Shown piece by piece: positions 12,281 to 24,802 of a stretch of DNA of 64,000 nt (positions are counted from its first letter, which is position 1; each line of letters begins with the position of its first letter). The position numbers and the translations under genes are program-made. The notes beneath the pieces were generated by a model. That model ran no database searches, was not told the origin of the DNA, and was given only the letters and a program-made list of their open reading frames with translations. This DNA is from Calliopsis andreniformis (taxonomy: Eukaryota; Arthropoda; Insecta; Hymenoptera; Andrenidae), in contig NW_027480438.1 in assembly GCF_051401765.1 (NCBI RefSeq), forward strand, positions 806,001 through 870,000, in the 5' to 3' direction.

Positions 12281-13282
12281 ACTCAATCCTCAATCCTCAA
12301 TCTTCAATTCTCAATTCTCAATCCTCAGCCCTCAGTCCTCAAACCTCAATCATCAATCCTCAGCCCACGTCCTCAATCTTCAATCCTCAATCCTCAATCC
12401 TCAATCCCCAATCCTCAATCTTCAATCCACAATACTCTTTCTTCAATCCTCAATCCTCAATCCTCAATCCTCAATCCTCATTCTTCAATCCTCAATACCC
12501 AATCCTCAATCTTCAATCCTCAATCCTCAATCCTCAATTCTCAATCCTCTATCCTCAATCCTCAGTCCTCGAACCTCAATTCTGAATCCGCTTTCCTGAA
12601 TCCTCAATCTTCAGCCCTCAGTAATCAAGAATCAGTTGTCAATCCTCAATCCTCAATAGAATAGCCTCAATTCAGAGTTTTCAATACTCAATACTCAATC
12701 TGCAATCTTCAAACCTCTATCCACAATCATCAATCCTCATCACTCAACCCTCAACACTCAGTCCTCAATGCTCAAACCTCAATCCTCAATTCTCAATCTT
12801 CAATCCTCAATACTGAATCTTCAATCCTCAATCCTCAATCCTCAATACTCAATCCTCAATCCTCAATCTTCAACACTCAGTCCCCGATCCTCAATCTTCA
12901 ATCCTCAATACTCAATCCTCAATCCTCAATCCTCAATCCTCAATCCTCAATCCTGAATGCTCAATCTTCAATCCTCAATCCTCAATCCTCAATCCTCAAT
13001 CCTCAATCCTCAATCATCAATCCTCAATCTTCAATACTCAATCCTCAATCCTCAATACTCAATCTTCAATCATCAATATTCATTCTTCAATCCTCAATCC
13101 TCAATCCTCAATCCTCAATCCTCAATCCTCAAACCTCAATGTTCAATCCTCAATACCCAATCCTCAATCTTCAATCCTCAATAATCAATCCTCAATCCAC
13201 AATCCTCAATCCTCAATCCTCAGTCCTTAAACCACAATCCTGAATCCCCAATCCTGAGTCCTCAATCTTCAGCACTCAGTCC

Positions 13283-13422
13283 TAAACAATGAGTTGTCAA
13301 TCCTCAATCGTCAATAGAATATCCTCAGCTCAGAGCTATCAATACGCAATACTCAATCTGCAATCTTCAAACCTCTATCCACAAACATCAATTCTCATCA
13401 CTCAACCCTCAACACTCAGTCC
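13283..13422. repeat. A box, subtype A6
   Basis: Marked by GAGTTGTC instead of CAGTTGTC and by CAGAGCTATCAATAC or CAGAGTTATCAATAC. Cores 13291, 15199, 39235, 44018 and 45913. The first monomer is TAAACAA in three copies and TCAACAA in the two copies of the 4.78-kb duplication. Confidence 0.86.
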
Positions 13423-13642
13423 TCAATGTTCAATACTCAATCCTCATTCCTCAATCCTCAACCGTCAACCTTCATTCCTCAATACTCAATCTTCAATCCT
13501 CAATCCTCAATCCTCAATCCTCAATCCTCATTCTTCAATCCTCAGTACCCAATCCTCAATCTTCAATCCTCAATCCTCAATCCTCAATCCTCAATCCTCA
13601 ATCCTCAATACTCAACCATCAATCCTCAATTCTCAATACTCA

Positions 13643-13672
13643 ATAGAGTATCCTGAATTCTCAGGATTCTAT
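13643..13672. repeat. B box, wobble type
   Basis: ATAGAGT left arm. It follows an A6 box and the CAACCGTCAACC marker. Confidence 0.9.
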
Positions 13673-15588
13673 ACTCAATCCTCAATCCTTAACCCTGAGC
13701 CCTCATTCACAATCCTCAATCCTCAATCTTCAATCCTCAATTCTCAATCCTCAATCCTCAGCCCTCAGTCCTCAAACCTCAATCCTCAACCCTCAGCCCT
13801 CATCGTCAATCTTGAATCCTCAATCCTCAATCCTCAATCCCCAATACTCAATCTTCAATCCTCAATACTCTTTCTTCAATCCTCAATCCTCAATCCTCAA
13901 TCCTCAATCCTCAATCCTCAATCCTCATTCCTCAATCCTCAATCCTCAGTCTTCAATTCTCAATACTCAATCTTCAATCCTCAATCCTCAATCCTCAATC
14001 CTCAATCCTCAATCCTCAATATTCAATCGTCAGTCTTCAATCCTCCATACTCAATCTTCAATACTCAATCCTCAATTCTCAATCCTCGATCCTCAGTCCT
14101 CAGTCCTCAATCCTCAATCCTCAATCCTCAGTCCTCAAACCTCAATCCTGAATCCTCAATCCTGAATCTTCAATCTTCAGACCTCAGACCTCAACAATCA
14201 GTTGTCAATCCTCAATCCTCAATAGAATATCACTAATTCACAGTTTTCAATACTCAATACTCAATCTGCAATCCGCAAATCTCTATCCACAAACATCAAC
14301 TCTCATCACTCAACCCTCAACACTCAGTCCCCAATCCTCAATCTTCAATCCTCAATCCTCAATCCTCAATCCTCAATCCTCAATCTTCAATCCTCAATTC
14401 TCAATCTTGAATCCCCAATACTCAATCTTCAATCCTCAATCCTCAATCCTCAATCCTCAATCCTCAATCCTCAATCCTCAGTCCTCATTCTTCAATCCTC
14501 AATACCCAATCCTCAATCTTCAATCCTCAATCCTCAATCCTCAATTCTCAATCATCAATCCTCAGTCCTCAGCCCTCAAACCTCAATCCTCAACCCTCAT
14601 ACCTCATCCTCAATCCTCAATCCTCAATCCTCAATCCTCAATCTTCAATCCTCAATACTCAATCTTCAATCCTCAATCCTCAGACCTCGAACCTCAATTG
14701 TGAATCCGCAATCCTGAATCCTCAATCTTCAGCACTCAGTCATCAACAATCAGTTGTCAATCCTCAATCCTCAATAGAATATCCTCAATTCACAGTTTTC
14801 AACACTCAATACTCAATCTGCAATCTTCAAACCTCTATCCACAATCATCAATTCTCATCACTCAACGCTCAACACTCAGTCCTGAATGCTCAATCCTCAA
14901 TCATCAATTCTCAATCTTCAATCCTCAATCCTCAATCCTCAATCCTGAATCCTCAATCTTCAATCTTCAATCCTCAATTCTCAATGTTCAATACTCAATC
15001 CTCAATCCTCAATACTCAATCTTCAATCATCAATATTCATTCTTCAATCCTCAATCCTCAATCCTCAATCCTCAATCCTCAATCCTCAAACCTCAATGTT
15101 CAATCCTCAATACCCAATCCTCAATCCTCAGTCCTTAAACCACAATCCTGAATCCCCAATCCTGAGTCCTCAATCTTCAGCACTCAGTCCTAAACAATGA
15201 GTTGTCAATCCTCAATCGTCAATAGAATATCCTCAGCTCAGAGCTATCAATACGCAATACTCAGTCTGCAATCTCCAAATCTCTATCCACAAACATCAAT
15301 TCTCATCACTCAACCCTCAACACTCAGTCCCCAATCTTCAATCTTCAATCCTCAATCCTCAATCCTCAATCCTCAATCCTCAATCCTCAATTCCCAATCC
15401 TCGATCCTCAGTCCTCAGTCCTCAAACCTCAATCCTCAACCCTCAGCCCTCATCCTCAATCCTCAATCCTCAATCTTCAATCCTCAGTCCTCGATCCTCA
15501 ATCCTCAATCCTCAATCCTCAATCCTCAGTCCTCAAACCTCAATCCTGAATCCTCAATCCTGAATCCTCAATCTTCAGACCTCAGACC

Positions 15589-15728
15589 TCAACAATCAGT
15601 TGTCAATCCTCAATCCTCAATAGAATATCATCAATTCACACCTTTCAGTACTCAATATTCAACCTGCAATCTTCAAATCTCTGTCCACAAACATCAATTC
15701 TCATCACTCAGCCCTCAACACTCAGTCC
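15589..15728. repeat. A box, subtype A3
   Basis: Marked by AATATCA at monomer 6, by the run CACACCTTTCA, and by AATCTCTGTCC in the middle. Seven copies, cores 7672, 15597, 20506, 31717, 39640, 44423 and 46311. In five of them an A4 box follows exactly 392 bp later; at 39640 and 44423 (the 4.78-kb duplication) an A2-like box follows at 538 bp instead. Confidence 0.88.
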
Positions 15729-16347
15729 CCAATCCTCAATCTTCAATCCTCAATCATCAATTCTCAATCCTCAGTTCTCAATCTTTAATCCACAATACTC
15801 AATCTGCAGTCCTCAATCCTCAATCCTCAATCCTCAATTCTCAATCCTCAATCCTCAGTCCTCAATCCTCAATGCTCAATCTTCAATCTTCAATACTCAA
15901 TCTTCAATCCTCATACCTCAGTCCTCAAACCTGAATTCTGAATCCTCAATCCTGAACCCTCAATCCTCGGCCCTCAGTCCTCAACAATCAGATGTCAATC
16001 CTCAATACTCAATAGAATCTCCTCAATTCACAGCTTTCACTACGCAGTACTCAATCTGCAATCTTCAAACCTCTATCCACAAACATCAATTCTCATCACT
16101 CAACCCTCAACACTCAGTCCTCAATGTTCAATACTCAATCCTCATTCCTCAATCCTCAACCGTCAACCTTCAATCCTCAATACTCAATCTTCAATCCTCA
16201 ATCCTCAATCCTCAATCCTCGATCCTCATTCTTCAATCCTCAGTACCCAATCCTCAATCTTCAATCCTCAATCCTCAATCCTCAATCCTCAATCCTCAAT
16301 CCTCAATCCTCAATACTCAACCATCAATCCTCAATTCTCAATACTCA

Positions 16348-16377
16348 ATAGAGTATCCTGAATTCTCAGGATTCTAT
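16348..16377. repeat. B box, wobble type
   Basis: ATAGAGT left arm; first copy in the local 586-bp duplication, after the A3/A4 pair 15597/15989. Confidence 0.9.
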
Positions 16378-16933
16378 ACTCAATCCTCAATCCTTAACCC
16401 TGAGCCCTCATTCACAATCCTCAATCCTCAATCTTCAATCCTCAATTCTCAATCCTCAATCCTCAGCCCTCAGTCCTCAAACCTCAATCCTCAACCCTCA
16501 GCCCTCATCGTCAATCTTGAATCCTCAATCCTCAATCAACAATCCCCAATACTCAATCTTCAATCCCCAATACTCTTTCTTCAATCCTCAATCCTCAATC
16601 CTCAATCCTCAATCCTCAATCCTCAATCCTCAATCCACATTCCTCAATCCTCAATCCTCAGTCTTCAATTCTCAATACTCAATCTTCAATCCTCAATCCT
16701 CAATCCTCAATCCTCAATCCTCAATATTCAATCGTCAGTCTTCAATCCTCAACCGTCAACCTTCAATCCTCAATACTCAATCTTCAATCCTCAATCCTCA
16801 ATCCTCAATCCTCAATCCTCATTCTTCAATCCTCAGTACCCAATCCTCAATCTTCAATCCTCAATCCTCAATCCTCAATCCTCAATCCTCAATCCTCAAT
16901 ACTCAACCATCAATCCTCAATTCTCAATACTCA

Positions 16934-16963
16934 ATAGAGTATCCTGAATTCTCAGGATTCTAT
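16934..16963. repeat. B box, wobble type
   Basis: ATAGAGT left arm; second copy of the 586-bp duplication. Confidence 0.9.
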
Positions 16964-17979
16964 ACTCAATCCTCAATCCTTAACCCTGAGCCCTCATTCA
17001 CAATCCTCAATCCTCAATCTTCAATCCTCAATTCTCAATCCTCAATCCTCAGCCCTCAGTCCTCAATCCTCAATCCTCAATACTCAATCCTCAATCCTCA
17101 ATCTTCAACACTCAGCCCTCATCGTCAATCCTCAATCCTCAATCTTCAATACTCAGTCCCCAATCCACAATCTTCAATCCTCAATACTCAATCCTTACTC
17201 GACAATCCTCAATCCTCAATCCTCATTCTTCAATCCTCAGTACCCAATCCTCAATCTTCAATCCTCAATCCTCAATCCTCAATACTCAATCGTCAATCCT
17301 CATTCTTCAATCCTCAATACCCAATCCTCAATCTTCAATCCTCAATCCTGAGTCCTCAATTCTCAATCCTCAATGCTCAGGCCTCAGTCCTCAAACCTCA
17401 ATCCTCAACCCTCAGCCCTCATCGTCAATCCTCAATCCTCAATCTTCAATCCTCAGTCCCCAATCCTCAATCATCAATCTTCAATACTCAATCCTTAATC
17501 CTCAATCCTCAGTCCTCAATCCTAAATCTTCAATTCTCAATCCTCGATCCTCAGTCCTCAGTCCTCAAACCTCAATCCTCAACTCTCAGCCCTCATCCTC
17601 AATCCTCAGTCCTCAGTCTTCAATCCTCAATCCTCAATCCGCAATACTCAACCTTCAATACTCAATCCTTGGTCCTCAAACCTCAATTCTGAATCCTCAA
17701 TCCTGAATCCTCAATCTTCAGACCTCAGTCATCAACAATCAGTTGTCAATCCTCAATCCTCAATAGAATATCCTCAATTCACAGTTTTCAATACTCAATA
17801 CTCAATCTGCAATCTTCAAACCTCTATCCACAAACAACAATTCCCATTACTCAACCCTCAACACTCAGTCCTCAATGTCCAATCCTCAATCCTCAATCCT
17901 CAATCCTCAATCGTCAATCCTCAATCCTCAATCCTCAATCCTCAATACTCAACCATCAATCCTCAATTCTCAATACTCA

Positions 17980-18009
17980 ATAGAGTATCCTGAATTCTCA
18001 GGATTCTAT
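17980..18009. repeat. B box, wobble type
   Basis: ATAGAGT left arm. It stands unusually close (240 bp) after an A2 core, across a probable junction near 17,910. Confidence 0.9.
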
Positions 18010-18586
18010 ACTCAATCCTCAATCCTTAACCCTGAGCCCTCATTCACAATCCTCAATCCTCAATCTTCAATCCTCAATTCTCAATCCTCAATCCTCAGCC
18101 CTCAGTCCTCAAACCTCAATCCTCAACACTCAGCCCTCATCGTCAATCTTGAATCCTCAATCCTCAATCCTCAATCCCCAATACTCAATCTTCAATCCTC
18201 AATACTCTTTCTTCAATCCTCAACCCTCAACACTCAGTCCTCAATGTTCAATACTCAATCCTCATTCCTCAATCCTCAACCGTCAACCTTCAATCCTCAA
18301 TACTCAATCTTCAATCCTCAATCCTCAATCCTCAATCCTCAATCCTGATTCTTCAATCCTCAGTACCCAATCCTCAATCTTCAATCCTCAATCCTCAATC
18401 CTCAATCCTCAATCCTCAATCCTCAATCCTCAATCCTGAATGCTCAATCTTCAATCCTCAATCCTCAATCCTCAATCCTCAATCCTCAATCCTCAACCAT
18501 CAATCCTCAATCTTCAATACTCAATCCTCAATACTCAATCCTCAATCCTCAATACTCAACCATCAATCCTCAATTCTCAATACTCA

Positions 18587-18819
18587 ATAGAATATCCTGA
18601 ATTCTCAGGATTCTATACTCAATCCTCAATCCTCAATCTTCAATCATCAATATTCAATCTTCAATCCTCAATCCTCAATCCTCAATCCTCAATCCCCAAT
18701 CATCAATCCTCAATCTTCAATACTCAATCCTCAATCCCCAATCCTCAATCCTCAATACTCAACCATCGATCCTCAATTCCCAATACTCAATAGAATATCC
18801 TGAATTCTCAGGATTCTAT
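18587..18819. repeat. B doublet, 203-bp spacing
   Basis: Two reference-type B boxes at 18587-18616 and 18790-18819. The distance of 203 bp is 29 monomers; both hairpins are fully paired. Confidence 0.92.
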
Positions 18820-20889
18820 ACTCAAACCTCAATCCTCAGCCCTGAGCCCTCATTCACAATCCTCAATCCTCAATCCTCAATCCTCAATTCTCAATTCTCA
18901 ATCCTCAGCCCTCAGTCCTCAAACCTCAATCATCAACCCTCAGCCCACGTCCTCAATCTTCAATCCTCAATCCTCAATCCTCAATCCCCAATCCTCAATC
19001 TTCAATCCACAATACTCTTTCTTCAATCCTCAATCCTCAATCCTCAATCCTCAATCCTCATTCTTCAATCCTCAATACCCAATCCTCAATCTTCAATCCT
19101 CAATCCTCAATCCTCAATTCTCAATCCTCAATCCTCAATCCTCAGTCCTCGAACCTCAATTCTGAATCCGCTTTCCTGAATCCTCAATCTTCAGCCCTCA
19201 GTAATCAACAATCAGTTGTCAATCCTCAATCCTCAATAGAATAGCCTCAATTCAGAGTTTTCAATACTCAATACTCAATCTGCAATCTTCAAACCTCTAT
19301 CCACAATCATCAATCCTCATCACTCAACCCTCAACACTCAGTCCTCAATGCTCAATCCTCAATCCTCAATTCTCAATCTTCAATCCTCAATACTGAATCT
19401 TCAATCCTCAATCCTCAATCCTCAATACTCAATCCTCAATCCTCAATCTTCAACACTCAGTCCCCAATCCTCAATCTTCAATCCTCAATACTCAATCCTC
19501 AATCCTCAATCCTCACTCTTCAATCCTCAATCTTCAGACCTCAAACATCAATACTCAACCCTCAGTCCTCGTCCTCAATCCACAACCCTCTATCCTCGAT
19601 CTTCAATCTTCAATCATCAATATTCAATATTCAACCCTCAATCCTCAATCCTCAATACTCAATCCTCAATCCTCAATGTTCAATCCTGAATACCCAATCC
19701 TCAATCTGTAATCCTCAATCCTCAATCCTCAATCCTCAGTCCTCAATCCTCAATCCTCAGTCCTCAAACCTCAATCCTGAATCCTCAATCCTGAATCCTC
19801 AACCTTCAGCTCGCAGTCCTCAACAATCAGTTGTCGATCCTCAATCCTCAATAGAATATCCTCAATTCACAGGTCTCAATGCTCAATACTCAACCTGCAA
19901 TCTTCAAATCGCTATTCACAAACATCAATTCTCATCACTCAACCCTCAACACTCAGTCCCCAATCCTCAATCTTCAATCTTCAACACTCAGTCCCCAATC
20001 CTCAATCTTCAATCCTCAATACTCAATCCTCAATCCTCAATCCTCAATCCTCAATCCTCAATCCTGAATGCTCAATCTTCAATCCTCAATCCTCAATCCT
20101 CAATCCTCAATCCTCAATCATCAATCCTCAATATTCAATACTCAATCCTCAATCCTCAATTCTCAATCTTCAATCATCAATATTCATTCTTCAATCCTCA
20201 ATCCTCAATCCTCAATCCTCAATCCTCAATCCTCAATCCTCAAACCTCAATGTTCAATCGTCAATACCCAATCCTCAATCTTCAATCCTCAATCCTCAAT
20301 TCCGAATCCTCGATCCTCAGTCCTCAGTCCTCAAACCTCAATCCTCAACCCTCAGCCCTCATCCTCAATCCTCAATCCTCAATCTTCAATCCTCAGTCCT
20401 CGATCCTCAATCCTCAATCCTCAATCCTCAATCCTCAGTCCTCAAACCTCAATCCTGAATCCTCAATCCTGAATCCTCAATCTTCAGACCTCAGACCTCA
20501 ACAATCAGTTGTCAATCCTCAATCCTCAATAGAATATCATCAATTCACACCTTTCAGTACTCAATATTCAACCTGCAATCTTCAAATCTCTGTCCACAAA
20601 CATCAATTCTCATCACTCAGCCCTCAACACTCAGTCCCCAATCCTCAATCTTCAATCCTCAATCATCAATTCTCAATCCTCAGTTCTCAATCTTTAATCC
20701 ACAATACTCAATCTGCAGTCCTCAATCCTCAATCCTCAATCCTCAATTCTCAATCTTCAATCCTCAGTCCTCAATCCTCAATGCTCAATCTTCAATCTTC
20801 AATACTCAATCTTCAATCCTCATACCTCAGTCCTCAAACCTCAATTCTGAATCCTCAACCCTGAACCATCAATCCTCGGCCCTCAGTCC

Positions 20890-21029
20890 TCAACAATCAG
20901 TTGTCAGTCCTCAATACTCAATAGAATCTCCTCAATTCACAGCTTTCACTACGCAGTACTCAATCTGCAATCTTCATACCTCTATCCACAAACATCAATT
21001 CTCATCACTCAACCCTCAACACTCAGTCC
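20890..21029. repeat. A box, subtype A4
   Basis: Marked by AATCTCC at monomer 6 and by CAGCTTTCACTACGC. Five copies, cores 8064, 15989, 20898, 32109 and 46703, always 392 bp after an A3 box. Core 15989 reads CAGATGTC and 46703 reads CAGTCGTC. All are followed by CAACCGTCAACC and, except at 46703, by a wobble-type B box. Confidence 0.88.
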
Positions 21030-21249
21030 TCAATGTTCAATACTCAATCCTCATTCCTCAATCCTCAACCGTCAACCTTCAATCCTCAATACTCAATCTT
21101 CAATCCTCAGTCCTCAATCCTCAATCCTCAATCCTCATTCTTCAACCCTCAGTACCCAATCCTCAATCTTCAATCCTCAATCCTCAATCCTCAATCCTCA
21201 ATCCTCAATCCTCAATACACAACCATCAATCCTCAATTCTCAATACTCA

Positions 21250-21279
21250 ATAGAGTATCCTGAATTCTCAGGATTCTAT
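21250..21279. repeat. B box, wobble type
   Basis: ATAGAGT left arm; follows the A3/A4 pair 20506/20898. Confidence 0.9.
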
Positions 21280-23626
21280 ACTCAATCCTCAATCCTTAAC
21301 CCTGAGCCCTCATTCACAATCCTCAATCCTCAATCTTCAATCCTCAATTCTCAATCCTCAATCCTCAGCCATCAGTCCTCAAACCTCAATCCTCAACCCT
21401 CAGCCCTCATCGTCAATCTTGAACCCTCAATCCTCAATCCTCAATCCCCAATACTCAATCTTCAATCCTCAATACTCTTTCTTCAATCCTCAATCCTCAA
21501 TCCTCAATCCTCAATCCTCAATCCTCAATCCTCATTCCTCAATCCTCAATCCTCAGTCTTCAATTCTCAATACTCAATCTTCAATCCTCAATCCTCAATC
21601 CTCAATCCTCAATCCTCAATATTCAATCGTCAGTCTTCAATCCTCAATACTCAATCTTCAATACTCAATCCTCAATCCTCAATCCTCAATCCTCAATCCT
21701 CAATCCTCAATTCTCAATCCTCGATCCTCAGTCCTCAGTCCTCAATCCTCAGTCCTCAAACCTCAATTCTGAATCCTCATTCCTGAATCCTCAATCTTCA
21801 GCCCTCAGTCATCAACAATCAGTTGTCAATCCTAAATCCTCAATAGAATATCCTCAATTCACAGTTTTCAATAATCAATACTCAATCTGCATGCTTCAAA
21901 CCTCTATCCACAATCATCAATTCTCATCACTCAACACTCAACACTTCAGTCCTCAATGCTCAATCCTCAATCCTCAATTCTCTATCTTCAATCCTCAATA
22001 CTGAATCTTCAATCCTCAATCCTCAATCCTCAATACTCAATCCTCAATCCTCAATCTTCAACACTCAGTCCCCAATCCACAATCTTCAATCCTCAATACT
22101 CAATCCTTAATCGTCAATCCTCAATCCTCAATCCTCATTCTTCAATCCTCAGTACCCAATCCTCAATCTTCAATCCTCAATCCTCAATCCACAATCCTCA
22201 ATCGTCAATCCTCATTCTTCAATCCTCAATACCCAATCCTCAATCTTCAATCCTCAATCCTGAGTCCTCGATTCTCAATCCTCAATCCTCAGTCCTCAGT
22301 CCTCAAACCTCAATCCTCAACCCTCAGCCCTCATCGTCAATCCTCAATCCTCAATCTTCAATCCTCAGTCCCCAATCCTCAATCATCAATCCTCAATACT
22401 CAATCCTTAATCCTCAATCCTCAGTCCTCAATCCTAAATCTTCAATTCTCAATCCTCGATCCTCAGTCCTCAGTCCTCAAACCTCAATCCTCAACTCTCA
22501 GCCCTCATCCTCAATCCTCAGTCCTCAGTCTTCAATCCTCAATCCTCAATCAGCAATACTCAACCTTCAATCCTCAATCCTTGGTCCTCAAACCTCAATT
22601 CTGAATCCTCAATCCTGAATCCTCAATCTTCAGACCTCAGTCATCAACAATCAGTTGTCAATCCTCAATCCTCAATAGAATATCCTCAATTCACAGTTTT
22701 CAATACTCAATACTCAATCTGCAATCTTCAAACCTCTATCCACAAACAACAATTCCCATTACTCAACCCTCAACACTCAGTCCTCAATGTCCAATCCTCA
22801 ATCCTCAATCCTCAATCCTCAATCGTCAATCTTCAATCCTCAATACTCAATCTTCGATCCTCAATCCTCAATCCTCAATCCTCAATCCTCAATCCTCATT
22901 CTTCAATACGCAATACCCAATCCTCAATCTTCAATCCTCAATCCTCAATCCTCAATCCTCAATCCACAATACTCCTTCTTCAATCCTCAACACCCAATCC
23001 TCAATCTTCAATCCTCAATCCTCAATCCTCAATCTTCAATCTTCAATACTCAATCTCCAAACCTCAATCCTCAGACCTCAAACCTCAATTCTGAAACCTC
23101 AATTCTGAATCCTCATTCCTGAATCCTCAATCTTCAGCCCTCAGTCATCAACAATCACTTGTCAATCCTCAATCCTCAATAGAATATCCTCAATTCACAT
23201 TTTTCAATACTCAATACCCAATCTGCAGTCTTCAAACCTCTATCCACAATCATCAATTCTCATCACTCAACCCTCAACACTCAGTCCTCAATGCTCAATC
23301 CTCAATCCTCAATTCTCAATCTTCAATCCTCAATACTGTATCTTCAATCCTCAATCCTCAATCCTCAATACTCAATCCTCAATTCTCAATCTTCAACACT
23401 CAGTCCCCAATCCTCAATCTTCAATCCTCAGTACTCAATCCTCAATCCTCAATCCTCAATCCTCAATCCTCAATCCTGAATGCTCAATCTTCAATCCTCA
23501 ATCCTCAATCCTCAATCCTCAATCCTCAATCCTCAACCATCAATCCTCAATCTTCAATACTCAATCCTCAATCCTCAATCCTCAATCCTCAATACTCAAC
23601 CATCAATCCTCAATTCTCAATACTCA

Positions 23627-23859
23627 ATAGAATATCCTGAATTCTCAGGATTCTATACTCAATCCTCAATCCTCGATCTTCAATCATCAATATTCAATCT
23701 TCAATCCTCAATGCTCAATCCTCAATCCTCAATCCTCAATCATCAATCCTCAATCTTCAATACTCAATCCTCAATCCCCAATCCTCAATCCTCAATACTC
23801 AACCATCAATCCTCAATTCCCAATACTCAATAGAATATCCTGAAATCTCAGGATTCTAT
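23627..23859. repeat. B doublet, 203-bp spacing
   Basis: B boxes at 23627 (reference) and 23830 (loop AATC instead of ATTC, arms intact). Confidence 0.92.
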
Positions 23860-24569
23860 ACTCAAACCTCAATCCTCAGCCCTGAGCCCTCATTCACAAT
23901 CCTCAATCCTCAATCCTCAATCCTCAATTCTCAATTCTCAATCCTCAGCCCTCAGTCCTCAAACCTCAATCATCAACCCTCAGCCCACGTCCTCAATCTT
24001 CAATCCTCAATCCTCAATCCTCAATCCTCAATCCCCAATCCTCAATCTTCAATCCACAATACTCTTTCTTCAATCCTCAATCCTCAATCCTCAATACTCA
24101 ATCCTCATTCTTCAATCCTCAATACCCAATCCTCAATCTTCAATCCTCAATCCTCAATCCTCAATTCTCAATCCTCAATCCTCAATCCTCAGTCCTCGAA
24201 CCTCAATTCTGAATCCGCTTTCCTGAATCCTCAATCTTCAGCCCTCAGTAATCAAGAATCAGTTGTCAATCCTCAATCCTCAATAGAATAGCCTCAATTC
24301 AGAGTTTTCAATACTCAATACTCAATCTGCAATCTTCAAACCTCTATCCACAATCATCAATCCTCATCACTCAACCCTCAACACTCAGTCCTCAATGCTC
24401 AATCCTCAATCCTCAATTCTCAATCTTCAATCCTCAATACTGAATCTTCAATCCTCAATCCTCAATCCTCAATACTCAATCCTCAATCCTCAATCTTCAA
24501 CACTCAGTCCTCAATCCTCAATCTTCAATCCTCAATACTCAATCCTCAATCCTCAATTCTCAATACTCA

Positions 24570-24802
24570 ATAGAATATCCTGAATTCTCAGGATTCTATA
24601 CTCAATCCTCAATCCTCGATCTTCAATCATCAATATTCAATCTTCAATCCTCAATGCTCAATCCTCAATCCTCAATCCTCAATCATCAATCCTCAATCTT
24701 CAATACTCAATCCTCAATCCCCAATCCTCAATCCTCAATACTCAACCATCAATCCTCAATTCCCAATACTCAATAGAATATCCTGAAATCTCAGGATTCT
24801 AT
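24570..24802. repeat. B doublet, 203-bp spacing
   Basis: B boxes at 24570 and 24773, an exact 943-bp step from the previous doublet and with the same loop change in the second member. Confidence 0.92.

Larger units (their letters stand above)
10335..12585. repeat. Array block 4: duplicated block, short version
   Basis: Second copy of block 2 without its 1,173-bp internal duplication. A-box cores at 10537, 11416 and 11920 are spaced 879 and 504 bp, exactly as in block 2; the B box is at 12251-12280. Relatives of the same module order occur near 22.0-23.2 kb and 50.5-52.1 kb, so it is one of the most widely copied combinations in the window. Confidence 0.9.
12585..17050. repeat. Array block 5: mosaic with A1, A6, A5, A14, A6, A3, A4 boxes
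   Basis: A-box cores at 12633, 13291, 14199, 14751, 15199, 15597 and 15989; wobble-type B boxes at 13643, 16348 and 16934. The last two B boxes lie in a local tandem duplication. From 16,121 to 17,731 there is no A box, the first of several A-free, B-containing stretches. The longest forward open frame of the window (16,517-17,692) starts here and is judged not to be a gene. Confidence 0.88.
16155..17050. repeat. Local tandem duplication of a B-box module (586-593 bp)
   Basis: The marker CAACCGTCAACC at about 16,157 recurs at about 16,750 (593 bp on), and the B box at 16,348 recurs at 16,934 (586 bp on). The difference is one monomer, so the copies have gained or lost one heptamer since duplication. 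The second copy is truncated on the left and joins other modules near 17,050. Confidence 0.82.
17050..19205. repeat. Array block 6: B-rich, A-poor stretch
   Basis: Only one A box (core 17740, subtype A2) against one wobble-type B box at 17980-18009 and a 203-bp B doublet at 18587 and 18790. Segments join abruptly: near 17,910 the sequence following the A2 box switches directly to the lead-in of a B box. This looks like a deletion or recombination junction, since other A2 boxes are followed by a longer run of ordinary monomers. Confidence 0.85.
19205..23230. repeat. Array block 7: A-rich mosaic
   Basis: A-box cores at 19213 (A1), 19828 (a diverged single form), 20506 (A3), 20898 (A4), 21820 (A11), 22652 (A2) and 23156 (A12). 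One wobble-type B box at 21250-21279. The A3/A4 pair is again 392 bp apart and the A2/A12 pair 504 bp apart. Core 23156 reads CACTTGTC instead of CAGTTGTC. Confidence 0.88.

Noticed and set aside
16517..17692. Long forward open reading frames (391 codons here, many others of 60-315 codons) as protein genes
   Set aside because: They are the automatic result of a stop-free 7-bp repeat read in any frame, overlap each other in different frames, end at random variant monomers and encode only degenerate NPQSSIL repeats. No codon signal, splice structure or conserved start is visible.
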